The notes: a model not told the origin generated them from the letters alone. A stretch of 64,000 nt of DNA from Hyphomicrobiales bacterium (GCA_006844605.1 SPJN01000003.1:1-64000); one strand, 5' to 3'. Positions 26,569 to 35,952 are shown, counted from the first letter of the stretch. A program made the numbers and translations.

Positions 26569-28122
26569 ATGACCCAAGACGCGTTCTACATCACAACGCC
26601 GATTTATTACTGCAATGACGCCCCCCATGTGGGCCATGCCTATACGACCATTGCCTGTGATTTGCTGGCGCGGTTCCATCGGTTGGACGGCAAGCAGGTC
26701 AAGTTTTTGACCGGCACGGACGAACATGGGCAAAAGGTGCAGCAAGCCGCTGAAAAACAAGGCGTTAGCCCGCAGGAATTGGTTGATAGCGTCAGCCCAC
26801 GGTTTGAGGCCCTGTCAGACGCCTTCAACCTGACCAATGATGACTTCATCCGCACAACCCAGCCCCGCCATTATGCCGCCGCACAGGCACTGTGGGCGCG
26901 CCTAGTAGAAAAGGGGGCCATTACCCTTGGTGCCTATGAAGGGTGGTACTCAGTCCGTGATGAAGCCTATTATGCAGAGGGTGAGCTGACAGACGGTCCC
27001 GATGGCGAGAAAATTGCACCGACCGGTGCCCCTGTTGAGTGGGTGGAGGAGCCAAGCTATTTCTTCAACCTGTCGCAATGGCAGCAGCCTTTGTTGGATT
27101 ACTATAGTGCCAACCCGGATTTCGTCGGCCCCAAAAGCCGCCGCAATGAAGTTGTCAGCTTTGTTGAAGGTGGCCTGAAAGACCTTAGCGTTTCGCGCAC
27201 GGCCATCAGCTGGGGCGTGCCCGTACCCGGTGCCCCCGAACATGTGATGTATGTTTGGATTGATGCGCTGACCAATTATCTGACGGCCATCGGTTATCCC
27301 GATGAAGACGCAGGTGAGTACAAGACATTCTGGCCAGCCTCGCACCACATAATCGGCAAGGACATCATTCGCTTTCACGCCGTTTATTGGCCTGCATTCC
27401 TGATGGCAGCAGAACTGCCCTTGCCCAAGCGTATTTTCGCCCATGGCTGGATCATGAATGGCGGCGAAAAAATGTCAAAGTCACTCGGCAACGTCATTGA
27501 TCCGTTCAATCTGATCGACACCTATGGTCTTGACCAGACCCGCTATTTTCTGATGCGCGAGGTTAGCTTCGGTCAGGACGGCGTGTTCAGTCATGAGGCG
27601 ATGGTCAAACGCATGAACGGCGACCTTGCCAATGACCTTGGAAATTTGGCACAACGGTCGTTGAGTATGATTGCCAAGAACTGCGATAATCAGGTGCCCC
27701 AGCCCGCCGCCTTCAGCGATGAGGACAAGGCGATGATCGCCCTTGCAGACGGTTTGTTGGAAAAGGTACGCGCCCAGTTTGATGAACAGGCAATCCATTT
27801 GGGCCTTGCCACCATCTGGGAATTGGTCAGCGAAGCGAACCGCTATTTCGCGGGTCAGGAACCGTGGGCATTGCGTAAAACCGATCCTGAACGGATGGGC
27901 ACCGTGCTTTATGTAACAGCGGAACTTATTCGCCAGATTGCCATTTTGGCACAACCTGTTGTGCCAGAATCTGCCGCCCAGTTGCTGGATCAACTAAGTG
28001 TAGCAGAAGACGCGCGCACATTTGCTCAGTTGGGTGAGGGGGGGCGGATTGCCCCCGGTGCGGTAGTAGAAAAACCGCAAGGGATTTTCCCGCGCTTTGT
28101 TGACGAAGACGACAAGAAATAG
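26569..28122 (+). CDS. metG: Methionine--tRNA ligase
   Basis: MetG charges tRNA-Met. The 517-residue protein shows the HIGH-type motif PHVGHAY near residue 20, [11 protein letters not shown], and KMSKS within [10 protein letters not shown]. The zinc-knuckle cysteines of the E. coli form and the C-terminal tRNA-binding (Arc1p-like) domain are absent, so it is the shorter alphaproteobacterial form. ATG 26569 follows a 46-base gap after holB. tatD starts nine bases after its stop. Confidence 0.97.
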   Translation: MTQDAFYITTPIYYCNDAPHVGHAYTTIACDLLARFHRLDGKQVKFLTGTDEHGQKVQQAAEKQGVSPQELVDSVSPRFEALSDAFNLTNDDFIRTTQPRHYAAAQALWARLVEKGAITLGAYEGWYSVRDEAYYAEGELTDGPDGEKIAPTGAPVEWVEEPSYFFNLSQWQQPLLDYYSANPDFVGPKSRRNEVVSFVEGGLKDLSVSRTAISWGVPVPGAPEHVMYVWIDALTNYLTAIGYPDEDAGEYKTFWPASHHIIGKDIIRFHAVYWPAFLMAAELPLPKRIFAHGWIMNGGEKMSKSLGNVIDPFNLIDTYGLDQTRYFLMREVSFGQDGVFSHEAMVKRMNGDLANDLGNLAQRSLSMIAKNCDNQVPQPAAFSDEDKAMIALADGLLEKVRAQFDEQAIHLGLATIWELVSEANRYFAGQEPWALRKTDPERMGTVLYVTAELIRQIAILAQPVVPESAAQLLDQLSVAEDARTFAQLGEGGRIAPGAVVEKPQGIFPRFVDEDDKK

Positions 28123-28131
28123 GTCGAACTG

Positions 28132-28920
28132 ATGTTGGTGGACAGTCATTGCCATTTAACCTTTCCTGATTTCAAGGAAGACCTGCCCGACATTTTCGCG
28201 CGCGCAGCGGCCAGTGACATTGGCCTGATGTTGACAATATCAACCAAGCTGGCTGAGGCCCCCTTGGTCCAGTCGCTTGCCGATGCGCATGAACAGATCT
28301 ATTGCACTGTCGGCGTTCACCCGCATGAGGCTGAAACAGATGCGGGCGTTACAGCCAACCAACTGGTTGATCTTGCGCAGCACAGCAAAACAGTTGGCAT
28401 CGGCGAAACTGGGCTGGACTATTTTTATGAACACAGCCCAAGGGAAGAACAGCGCACAGCCTTCCGCGCCCATATTGCTGCATCACGCGAAACCCAATTG
28501 CCGCTGATCGTTCATGCCCGTGACGCAGATGATGAAATCATCGACATATTGCAGGATGAATATAGGCAGGGCGCCTTTCCCGGTGTGATCCATTGCTTCA
28601 GCTCAGGCCGTGCCTTGGCCGAAGCTGCACTGGATATCGGATTTTATATTTCCCTGTCAGGCATTTTGACATTCAAGACAGCGCAGGAATTGCGCGACAT
28701 CACAAAGGACGTGCCGCTTGATCGTCTGTTGGTTGAAACCGACGCGCCTTACCTTGCCCCTGTGCCCAAACGCGGCAAACGGAACGAGCCCAGCTTTGTT
28801 ACGCACACCGCCGCTTGCTTGGCAGAGTTGAAGGGTGTTGACGCGGACGAGCTTGCCGCGGTTACAACGGAAAATTTCTTCCGCCTGTTCGATAAAGTCC
28901 CACCGATTGCAAAATCATGA
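28132..28920 (+). CDS. tatD: TatD family metal-dependent hydrolase
   Basis: A 262-residue amidohydrolase-barrel protein; relatives act as 3'-5' DNA/RNA exonucleases or D-aminoacyl-tRNA deacylases. Metal ligands are visible: DSHCHL at the N-terminus, IGETGLDYFYEHSP, VHARDADDE, IHCFSSG and ETDAPYLAP. The position after metG is the usual one. Its stop overlaps the next start as ATGA, so the two are translationally coupled. Confidence 0.93.
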   Translation: MLVDSHCHLTFPDFKEDLPDIFARAAASDIGLMLTISTKLAEAPLVQSLADAHEQIYCTVGVHPHEAETDAGVTANQLVDLAQHSKTVGIGETGLDYFYEHSPREEQRTAFRAHIAASRETQLPLIVHARDADDEIIDILQDEYRQGAFPGVIHCFSSGRALAEAALDIGFYISLSGILTFKTAQELRDITKDVPLDRLLVETDAPYLAPVPKRGKRNEPSFVTHTAACLAELKGVDADELAAVTTENFFRLFDKVPPIAKS

Positions 28921-29723
28921 GTGGGCTTAAACGGCAATTTCGTATTTTGGGCTCAGGCTCCTCAGGCGGGGTGCCGCGTGTTGGCGGCAATTGGGGTGAC
29001 TGTGACCCGACGGAACCAAAGAACCGCCGCAGCCGCTGTTCACTGCTTGTCACACAAGAAAGCAACGGCGATGGAGACGAGGGGCGTACCGCCGTTCTGA
29101 TCGACACATCTCCTGATTTACGCAATCAATTATTGGATGCTGACATTGATTGGGTGGACGGTGTTGTCTACACTCACGCCCATGCCGATCAGGCCCACGG
29201 CATAGATGATCTGCGGGCCTGTGCGATCAACCGGTTTCGCCGCGTTGCCATTCATGCGGACCAAGAAACATTGGATGTTCTGACCAGCCGCTTTGATTAT
29301 TGTTTTGAGGGCAAGTCCAGCTACCCCGCAATTTTGGAAGCCAATCTTGTTACCGGTCCCGTTACGATTGAAGGCGGCGCAGGCAAGATCACCGCAACAT
29401 CATTCCCGGTTGATCACGGCAGTTGTGTTTCCTATGGCTGGCGCATTGGTGATATGGCCTACATCCCTGATGTAGTTGGAATAGACGACGAAACGCTTGC
29501 CACCCATATGGCCGACCTTGATGTGTTGATTGTCGATGCCCTGCGCTACACACCCCACCCAACACATTCAAATGTGGAACAATCCCTTGGCTGGATTGCA
29601 CGCTGCAATCCCAAACACGCCATCCTGACGAACCTGCATGTTGATCTGGATTATCAAACGCTGAAAAAGGAACTGCCCGACGGGGTGGAGCCAGCCTATG
29701 ACGGACTGACGATGACGTTTTAG
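28917..29723 (+). CDS. Metallo-beta-lactamase-fold hydrolase (PhnP-like)
   Basis: A 268-residue MBL-fold enzyme near PhnP-type phosphodiesterases. The opening ILGSGSSGGVPR and the metal motif THAHADQAHGIDDLR are typical, followed by VDHGSCVSYGWR, IPDV and the distal LTNLHVDLDY. The second His of HxHxDH is replaced by Gln-Ala-His spacing (HADQAH), as in many PhnP relatives. Genomes often pair this gene with metG-tatD. The substrate is unknown; cyclic phosphodiesters are a reasonable guess only. It converges on bioD. Confidence 0.85.
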   Translation: MSGLKRQFRILGSGSSGGVPRVGGNWGDCDPTEPKNRRSRCSLLVTQESNGDGDEGRTAVLIDTSPDLRNQLLDADIDWVDGVVYTHAHADQAHGIDDLRACAINRFRRVAIHADQETLDVLTSRFDYCFEGKSSYPAILEANLVTGPVTIEGGAGKITATSFPVDHGSCVSYGWRIGDMAYIPDVVGIDDETLATHMADLDVLIVDALRYTPHPTHSNVEQSLGWIARCNPKHAILTNLHVDLDYQTLKKELPDGVEPAYDGLTMTF

Positions 29724-29732
29724 TCTTGGAAG

Positions 29733-30410
29733 CTAGCCAACGAAATCGGCAAGGGCGATTGCAGCACCATTATCATCCTCTCCAACACGCGGCACGCTGG
29801 TGTAGCGCACAGAAGGTGCAAACCGCCTAAGCGCGTTAATGGTTTCTTCGGATGAAACGGGCGCGTCGGTTGATTCAGAAATGACCACAGCGGCAATTTT
29901 GATGTCGTGATTTTGCAGCACTTCAATCGCCGTCAATGTATGACTGATCGTACCCAGATAGCCGCCCGCAACCAGGATTGCAGGCGTGCCAAGCGCGCCC
30001 ATCCAATCAAGCATTGTGTGGGTGTCATCAAGCGGTACGAATACGCCCCCGGCACCTTCGATCAATCCACGATCCGCATCATGGGCCATCACCGCCTGCT
30101 GGCAATGGGCCATTACATCATCAAAGGGGATGGTTTTACCTTCGCGCGCTGCGGCCATATCCGGCGACAGGGCCGCCTGATACCGCCACGGCGTCATGGC
30201 AGCCACGCTGTCCTCTGACACGGTTTGGTCCATAGCGGACAACAGACGCGCAGAATCTGTTTCGTTCAGGTCCAGCTCGCCAAGGCCACTTAAGACCGGT
30301 TTCGCAGCGGCAACACTGAACCCATTGGCGCGCCAACCACGCAGCAACAATGAAGCGATATGGGTCTTGCCGACATCTGTGCCGGTTGCGGTGATGAAAT
30401 AACGGGTCAT
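29733..30410 (-). CDS. bioD: Dethiobiotin synthetase
   Basis: BioD closes the ureido ring of dethiobiotin from 7,8-diaminopelargonate, CO2 and ATP. The 225 residues start with the P-loop ITATGTDVGKTH and continue with AAKPVLSG (the substrate Lys), EGAGGVFVPLDD and a C-terminal nucleotide-binding region. The start overlaps the bioF stop by four bases, so bioF-bioD form a coupled minus-strand pair opposite bioB-bioA. Confidence 0.95.
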   Translation of the reverse strand: MTRYFITATGTDVGKTHIASLLLRGWRANGFSVAAAKPVLSGLGELDLNETDSARLLSAMDQTVSEDSVAAMTPWRYQAALSPDMAAAREGKTIPFDDVMAHCQQAVMAHDADRGLIEGAGGVFVPLDDTHTMLDWMGALGTPAILVAGGYLGTISHTLTAIEVLQNHDIKIAAVVISESTDAPVSSEETINALRRFAPSVRYTSVPRVGEDDNGAAIALADFVG

Positions 30411-31558
30411 GCAATAATTTTCCTTACGGCATCAATAAGCTGATCAAGGTGCGCACGCTCATGCAATGCAGTGAAAGTAAAACGCAGCCGCGCAGTGCCA
30501 TCGGGAACGGTTGGTGGACGGATTGGCGTCACCAGAAAGCCCCGACCCTCAAGTGCCTTTGCGGCCTGCAAGGCCTTGTCCGGTTCCCCGATGATCAGCG
30601 GAACAATCGGCGATTGCGGTTCAGGCAAATTCAAGGCTCGACAAAAATATGCCGCGTTCTGTAAAGGCAGGGCGCAATAGTCAGGTTCGTCCCGGATTAT
30701 CTTCAACGCTGCAAGCGCAGCAGCAGCCGACGCAGGCGGCAGGCCCGTTGAATAAACAAAACTGCGGGCGCGATTACGCAACAACTCAATCACTGATTGG
30801 CTGGCACATAAATAACCGCCATAGCCGCCTATGGCCTTTGATAATGTGCCCATCTGTAGGGCCGGAATGGATCCGGCACCTTCAACGAATGAGGAGCCGC
30901 GCCCATCACCAACAACCCCAATGCCGTGGGCATCATCTGTCATCAGCCATGTATTATGTTGTTCGGCCAATGTCTGTAAATCCGCAACAGGGGCCAAATC
31001 ACCATCCATTGAAAACACGCCATCGGTTATGATCATCACATGATCATACTGGTCACGCTTGTCTGCCAAGGCGCGGGCAACAAACGCCAGATCATTATGG
31101 GGGAAGCGTATTTCGTCAGCGCCGCTTAAACGGGTGCCGGACATCAGACAGGCATGGGCCAGTTCATCAATCAAAATCAAATCGCCTGCACCCATCAGGG
31201 CAGGGATGACACCCAGATTGGTCAAATAGCCAGACCCGAAGACGATTGCGCCCTCGGTTCCCTTAAGGGTTGCCAGCTCCTCTTCAAGTGCGGTCAACAG
31301 GGGGTGATTCCCCGTAATCAAGCGCGAGGCACCTGCGCCGGTGCCGAACATATCCAATGCCTCATGACTGGCCTGAATCAGCCTAGAATCATGGCTTAGG
31401 TTCAAATAGTCATTGCAGCAAAAGGAAATCAGCGTTTTACCATCCCGTTTGACGGTAATCGGGCCATCCCGGTGCGTATCAAACAGGTCGCGCAGTAGGT
31501 TGTTTTCCCGCCGTTCGGTCAGCTTTTCTGCCGCAAATTGGTCAAGTGATTGTGTCAT
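30407..31558 (-). CDS. bioF: 8-amino-7-oxononanoate synthase
   Basis: BioF joins pimeloyl thioester and alanine with PLP. The 383-residue alpha-oxoamine synthase has SFCCNDYLNLSHD, GTGAGASRLITGNHPL, DDAHGIGVVGDGRG and the PLP Lys in GTLSKAIGGYGGYL. It resembles ALA synthase (hemA, 44606-45820) in fold, but the N-terminus and the context with bioD, bioB and bioA make the biotin role clear. ATG 31558 faces bioB across 139 bases containing a dyad and a good promoter. Confidence 0.95.
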   Translation of the reverse strand: MTQSLDQFAAEKLTERRENNLLRDLFDTHRDGPITVKRDGKTLISFCCNDYLNLSHDSRLIQASHEALDMFGTGAGASRLITGNHPLLTALEEELATLKGTEGAIVFGSGYLTNLGVIPALMGAGDLILIDELAHACLMSGTRLSGADEIRFPHNDLAFVARALADKRDQYDHVMIITDGVFSMDGDLAPVADLQTLAEQHNTWLMTDDAHGIGVVGDGRGSSFVEGAGSIPALQMGTLSKAIGGYGGYLCASQSVIELLRNRARSFVYSTGLPPASAAAALAALKIIRDEPDYCALPLQNAAYFCRALNLPEPQSPIVPLIIGEPDKALQAAKALEGRGFLVTPIRPPTVPDGTARLRFTFTALHERAHLDQLIDAVRKIIA

Positions 31559-31596
31559 GGGCGCAACCTGATGGTTTCAGCGAACGAAGTCAAACA

Positions 31597-31609
31597 TTTC
31601 AACTTGAAA
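31597..31609. promoter_or_regulatory. Palindrome between divergent biotin operons
   Basis: TTTCAA-C-TTGAAA is a perfect 6-1-6 dyad in the 139-base region between bioF and bioB. It is placed to act on either operon. It does not match the TTATMKATAA box I recall for BioR, and no regulator gene is nearby, so it is only a candidate operator. Confidence 0.3.
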
Positions 31610-31638
31610 CTGGTTGGTTTGCAGCGCAAAACGGTTGC

Positions 31639-31666
31639 TTGACCTGACCTGTTTGGTCGCTATGCT
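31639..31666 (+). promoter_or_regulatory. Candidate bioB promoter
   Basis: TTGACC (31639-31644), a 16-base spacer and TATGCT (31661-31666) make a good sigma-70 match about 31 bases upstream of bioB. The spacer holds a small dyad GACC-TGTTT-GGTC (31646-31658), which could be a repressor contact. Confidence 0.5.
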
Positions 31667-31697
31667 GGCCCAAATTCGCTAATAAGGACTAATACCA

Positions 31698-32774
31698 ATG
31701 ACTGCATTGTCACAGGAAACGCCAAAGGCCGATAGCCTGCGTGATATGGGCACCGGGGCCGCAACTGCGCCGGGCGATATCCGCCATGATTGGACACGTG
31801 AAGAGATTGAGGCGTTGTTCGCCAAACCGATGAATGATCTGTTGTTTGAAGCGCAAACAACGCATCGGCGTTATTTCGATCCGAACACTGTGCAGATGTC
31901 CACATTGTTGTCGATCAAAACCGGCGGCTGTCCTGAAGATTGCAAATATTGCTCGCAAAGCGCCCATTGGACCGGATCGCCCGTTGAGGCGACCAAGCTG
32001 ATGGAAGTGCAAAAAGTGCTGGATGAAGCCAAGCAGGCAAAAGCTGCTGGTGCCACCCGCTATTGCATGGGCGCCGCTTGGCGTAACCCCAAGGACCGCG
32101 ACATGGACACCGTAGTGGCCATGATTGAAGGCGTCCGGGAACTGGGCATGGAAACATGCATGACACTGGGGATGTTGAGCCCTGAGCAGGCTGGTCAGCT
32201 GAAACATGCGGGCCTTGATTATTACAATCATAATGTCGATAGCTCAGAAGAGTTCTATAAAGAGATCATCACAACCCGTACCTATGAAGATCGCCTGAAC
32301 ACGTTGCAAAATGTGCGTGATGCCGGAATCAATGTTTGCTCTGGCGGCATTGTTGGCATGGGCGAGGGGCGGCAGGACCGCGCCGGGATGTTGATGACAT
32401 TGGCTAATCTTGAAAAGCATCCTGAATCTGTGCCGATCAACATGCTGATCCAAACCGAAGGCACGCCGGTTTTCGGCCTTGATGAGCTTGATCCGTTGGA
32501 ATTTGTGCGCACCGTTGCAGTTGCCCGCATCATGATGCCCAAATCTGTCGTGCGCCTGTCTGCCGGTCGCGAATGGATGAGCGATGAGTTGCAGGCCATG
32601 TGCTTTATGGGTGGTGCAAACTCAATCTTTATCGGCCCGAAATTGCTGACGACTGACAATCCTGCGCAGGAAAAAGATCAGGCACTGTTTGACAAGCTGG
32701 GGATCAAACCCATGCAGGTCGGCACACAGGTTGGCGAAGACGCGCCCGCAACTGATCCGCTTGCAGCGGAATAA
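31698..32774 (+). CDS. bioB: Biotin synthase
   Basis: BioB is the radical SAM enzyme that inserts sulfur into dethiobiotin. The 358 residues contain the [4Fe-4S] motif Cys78-x3-Cys82-x2-Cys85 ([11 protein letters not shown]), the conserved [12 protein letters not shown] block, [10 protein letters not shown] and the [2Fe-2S]-site Arg region with RLSAGREWM. There is a modest N-terminal extension before [12 protein letters not shown] 31698 follows AAGGA. bioA begins nine bases downstream. Confidence 0.97.
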   Translation: MTALSQETPKADSLRDMGTGAATAPGDIRHDWTREEIEALFAKPMNDLLFEAQTTHRRYFDPNTVQMSTLLSIKTGGCPEDCKYCSQSAHWTGSPVEATKLMEVQKVLDEAKQAKAAGATRYCMGAAWRNPKDRDMDTVVAMIEGVRELGMETCMTLGMLSPEQAGQLKHAGLDYYNHNVDSSEEFYKEIITTRTYEDRLNTLQNVRDAGINVCSGGIVGMGEGRQDRAGMLMTLANLEKHPESVPINMLIQTEGTPVFGLDELDPLEFVRTVAVARIMMPKSVVRLSAGREWMSDELQAMCFMGGANSIFIGPKLLTTDNPAQEKDQALFDKLGIKPMQVGTQVGEDAPATDPLAAE

Positions 32775-32782
32775 GGCTCGTT

Positions 32783-34141
32783 TTGCCCGATAAAAAACCA
32801 CCAACACCATTACCGCCATTACCCAATTGGGCCCCTGACTGGCAAAAGCAGGGCCAGCAGCATGTTTGGCTGCCCTACGCCCAAATGCAAAACACATCGC
32901 CGCCTTTGGCTGCTCAATCAGCCGTTGGCGCGCGGATCAAACTGCATAATGGGGAGGAGTTGATCGATGGCGTCTCGTCATGGTGGACGGCGGCGCATGG
33001 CTATAATCACCCGCATATCAATCAGGCGATTACTGATCAGATGGCAGATTTTTCGCATCTGATGCTGGGCGGTTTCGCGAGCGAGCCTGCCTATCGGTTG
33101 GCAACGCGCCTGTCTGAAAAATTGCCCGGCGACCTTAATCACGTCTTCTTTACAGAGTCTGGATCAGTTTCTGTTGAAGTGGCGTTGAAAATGGCTATCC
33201 AGTTCTTTCAAAACCAGGGGCAGGGGCAAAAGAACAAGATCATCAGCTTCATGGGCGGCTATCACGGCGACACGCTGGGTACGATGGCGATCTGTGATCC
33301 AGAAGAGGGCATGCACTCAATGTTTGATGGTGTATTGCCCGAACAATTTGTGCTGCCGGTGCCGACCGATGAAGAACACCAAGCGGCCTTCAAAACATTC
33401 CTGAACGACCATGCCGATTCATGCGCTGCCATTGTGATCGAACCTTTGGTGCAGGGCGCAGGGGGCTTTAAGGCCCACAGCCCGGCGGTTCTACAATTCC
33501 TGCGCGATTGCGCGGATGAGCATGACCTGATGCTGATCTTTGATGAAATTATGACGGGGTTCGGCAGGCTTGGCCGTTATGCCAACAATGAAGACAATGG
33601 CGGGGATACTGACAGCCTGTTCGTTTGCGGCCAGACCGGTGTTGTGCCGGACATCATCACCCTGTCAAAGGCGCTGACGGGCGGGACACTGCCACTTGCC
33701 GCAACGATCGCCACAGGGCGTATATTCGAAGGCTTTATGAGTGAGGAGCCGGGCAAGGAGCTGATGCACGGCCCGACATTTATGGGCAATGCCCTGTCTT
33801 GCGCGGCGGCGAATGCCTCGCTTGACTTATTTGAACAAGAAGACCGTTTGGGTCAAGTCGATCATATTGCCGCCCAGCTTGATACGCACCTGTCAGCACT
33901 TTCAGACCTGCCACACATCGCTGATGTACGTGTCATGGGTGCCTTGGGCGTAATTGAGGTCGATGAAATGCGTGCCCTGAACGACCTGAAAGCACGCTTT
34001 GTAGAGCAGGGGGTTTGGATCCGACCATTCGGCAATGTCATCTATGTCATGCCGCCGATGATCATTTCCGACGATGACCTTGGCTACCTGCTGGACGTCT
34101 TTGTCAGGACCGTGACCGATTGGACTGCTGGGAAAATTTAG
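32783..34141 (+). CDS. bioA: Adenosylmethionine--8-amino-7-oxononanoate aminotransferase
   Basis: BioA converts 8-amino-7-oxononanoate to 7,8-diaminopelargonate using SAM as amino donor and PLP. The 452-residue class III aminotransferase has VWLPYAQMQ, GVSSWWTAAHGYNHPH, the FDEIMTGFGRLG block, the PLP Lys in LSKALTGGTLPLAA and HGPTFMGNALSCAAA. No ATG exists before the conserved WLPYAQM region, so TTG 32783 with AAGG seven bases upstream is the probable start, and the rare codon may lower its expression. bioB-bioA form a plus-strand pair. Confidence 0.94.
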   Translation: MPDKKPPTPLPPLPNWAPDWQKQGQQHVWLPYAQMQNTSPPLAAQSAVGARIKLHNGEELIDGVSSWWTAAHGYNHPHINQAITDQMADFSHLMLGGFASEPAYRLATRLSEKLPGDLNHVFFTESGSVSVEVALKMAIQFFQNQGQGQKNKIISFMGGYHGDTLGTMAICDPEEGMHSMFDGVLPEQFVLPVPTDEEHQAAFKTFLNDHADSCAAIVIEPLVQGAGGFKAHSPAVLQFLRDCADEHDLMLIFDEIMTGFGRLGRYANNEDNGGDTDSLFVCGQTGVVPDIITLSKALTGGTLPLAATIATGRIFEGFMSEEPGKELMHGPTFMGNALSCAAANASLDLFEQEDRLGQVDHIAAQLDTHLSALSDLPHIADVRVMGALGVIEVDEMRALNDLKARFVEQGVWIRPFGNVIYVMPPMIISDDDLGYLLDVFVRTVTDWTAGKI

Positions 34142-34184
34142 GCAAAACCCTTAAGAACAGGCCGCAAAACAAGGATGCAAACAC

Positions 34185-35162
34185 ATGAAAATATTACGTT
34201 ATTTGCTTGCGATTGTGGCCGTTATCGCCCTCGGCACCTTGTGGGGCTATATGCGTTTTCTTGATTTTGATTATCCCGAAGAACCATCATTGCCGGGCAT
34301 CTATTCCCAGGGGCAGCTGACACATGATGGTGTCGCGCGGACGTTTGACTTTTATGTGCCGCAAAATCGCGCCGACAACCCGGCTATTGTCCTGGCGTTT
34401 CACGGTTCCACCAGTGACGGCCCGCAAATGCGGTCTGGCTTTGCCTATCAGTTCGATGTTTTGGCAGAAAAACACGGATTTATAGCCGTTTATCCCAATG
34501 GCTTCGAGAACCATTGGAATGATTGCCGGAAAGAGGGCGATTACGCCGCCAATCACCAAAACATCGATGATGTTGGCTTTTCCAAAGCCATTATAGGCTT
34601 TCTAAAAGCGCGGTTTAACGCCGATCCGGGCGCTGTAGTCGCCACGGGATTGTCCAATGGCGGGCACATGGCCTATCGGCTGGGACTTGAAGCGCCTGAG
34701 GTTGTGTCAGCAATTGTGCCATTTGCGGCAGCTTTTCCCGCGCGTGATAATCTGGATTGCACACCGCTGGACAAGCCTGTGAACATATTGCTGGTCAATG
34801 GATCCGGTGATCCATTGGTGCCGTCAGAAGGCGGTGTCCAGGAAGTATTCGGACAGGCGCGCGGCACAGTATTGTCGATGAGCGATTCAATCAATATCTG
34901 GGCGCGCTATGCTGGATATGGCATGCAGCCCCCGGTAATCGGTCCGGTCAACAATCCGAATAAAGAAGATGAAAGCAATATCATTTCTGAAACATGGGAT
35001 GACCCCATGCGCAAATTGGTGCGGCTGTATCGGGTTGAAAATGGTGGCCATAATATACCCAACAAGCTGTTCAAATATCCGCGCATCCTTGGCAATACCA
35101 ATCAGGACATTGATGGCGCTGAAGCTGTTTGGCAGTTTTTTGAAGAAAGTAGGGCGCGGTAA
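34185..35162 (+). CDS. Alpha/beta-hydrolase of the PHB-depolymerase/LpqC esterase type
   Basis: A 325-residue hydrolase with an N-terminal hydrophobic segment (residues 4-22), so probably exported or membrane-anchored. It shows the oxyanion stretch AFHGSTSDG, the nucleophile elbow GLSNGGHMAYRL, a disulfide-compatible CTPLDKPVNILLVNGSGDPLVP and the terminal His in NGGHNIP. Relatives are feruloyl esterases and polyhydroxybutyrate depolymerases. It lies 43 bases after bioA on the same strand. BioH-like function is conceivable but its export signal argues against it. Confidence 0.8.
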   Translation: MKILRYLLAIVAVIALGTLWGYMRFLDFDYPEEPSLPGIYSQGQLTHDGVARTFDFYVPQNRADNPAIVLAFHGSTSDGPQMRSGFAYQFDVLAEKHGFIAVYPNGFENHWNDCRKEGDYAANHQNIDDVGFSKAIIGFLKARFNADPGAVVATGLSNGGHMAYRLGLEAPEVVSAIVPFAAAFPARDNLDCTPLDKPVNILLVNGSGDPLVPSEGGVQEVFGQARGTVLSMSDSINIWARYAGYGMQPPVIGPVNNPNKEDESNIISETWDDPMRKLVRLYRVENGGHNIPNKLFKYPRILGNTNQDIDGAEAVWQFFEESRAR

Positions 35163-35165
35163 TAT

Positions 35166-35621
35166 ATGAAGGTCATCCGGCAAACCGACAATAAAGACAC
35201 CATTTGCCGGCAAGTATTAGAGGCATTGCCGCATTGGTTCGGCATTGCTGAATCGGTTGATCAATATGTCGCCGATGCCTCAAAACAGCTGATGTTTGTG
35301 GCACAAGATCAATCCCAGCTAGTGGGCATGATCACGTTACAGCAGCACAACAGTCTGAATATAGAAATTGCCGCAATGGGTGTTATGCCGGACCATCACC
35401 GCAATGGCATTGGACGTCAACTCGTAGCAGCCGCAGAACAATTTGCACGTCAGGCTGGCGCCAAAGCGATGACAGTCAAAACATTGTCGTCGCGTGCATC
35501 TGACGAAGGATATGCAAAGACCAGAGCTTTCTATGAAGGTGTCGGTTTTCAGGTATTTGAAGAAATGCCTAGCCTGTGGGATAACGATAACCCGGCGGTT
35601 GTTCTGATCAAGTTTCTATAA
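35166..35621 (+). CDS. GNAT family N-acetyltransferase
   Basis: A 151-residue acetyltransferase-fold protein. The acetyl-CoA motif is MGVMPDHHRNGIGRQLV near residue 78 (Q/R-x-x-G-x-G/A form), followed by VKTLSSRASDEGYAKTRAFYEGVGFQ, the usual end motif with Tyr and Phe. It starts at ATG 35166, three bases after the hydrolase stop, so co-expression is likely. The acceptor substrate is unknown. It is the last gene before the 361-base gap. Confidence 0.85.
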   Translation: MKVIRQTDNKDTICRQVLEALPHWFGIAESVDQYVADASKQLMFVAQDQSQLVGMITLQQHNSLNIEIAAMGVMPDHHRNGIGRQLVAAAEQFARQAGAKAMTVKTLSSRASDEGYAKTRAFYEGVGFQVFEEMPSLWDNDNPAVVLIKFL

Positions 35622-35877
35622 GATGTGGTGCTGTGCGTTTTTGGTGCAGATGAATGTTGCCGCGGACGCTTTTGCTCATGCAGGGGCCGGCGCCTAAGTC
35701 AAGATTCGTAACTGGTTTTATTTTGGCTTACAGGAAGGGCGGGCCAGTTGTCTGATCAGACTATGTGTGGGTAAGCTAAGTTACGTCCATTCTGTCGATG
35801 ATTCCCAAGCTGTTCCGCCGAGTTGCTGTGTTAATCGGCCAGTCCAAGTGTTCCACACGTTTTCCACAACCATCAAA

Positions 35878-35905
35878 TAGTTCCATAATATCTATTATGC
35901 GATAA
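35878..35905 (-). other. dif: dif-like XerC/XerD chromosome dimer resolution site
   Basis: On the minus strand the 28-mer divides into TTATCGCATAA (XerC arm), TAGATA (6-base centre) and TTATGGAACTA (XerD arm). Against E. coli dif as I recall it (GGTGCGCATAA, TGTATA, TTATGTTAAAT) it matches 7/11, 4/6 and 7/11. The diagnostic CGCATAA-6-TTATG core is intact, with a perfect inner dyad CATAATA-GA-TATTATG. Convergent gene orientation and inward-pointing GGGNAGGG octamers on both sides support this reading. Confidence 0.75.
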
Positions 35906-35922
35906 ATTGTTGCCTGTGGATA

Positions 35923-35952
35923 AGAAAAAGGCCGGTTGCAATAACCGGCCTT
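35923..35952 (-). terminator. Rho-independent terminator of the SDR gene
   Basis: A perfect 10-bp stem, AAGGCCGGTT (35928-35937) and AACCGGCCTT (35943-35952), with a 5-base loop. On the minus strand it is followed by TTTCTTA, so it terminates transcripts from the SDR gene ending at 35983. Confidence 0.8.
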
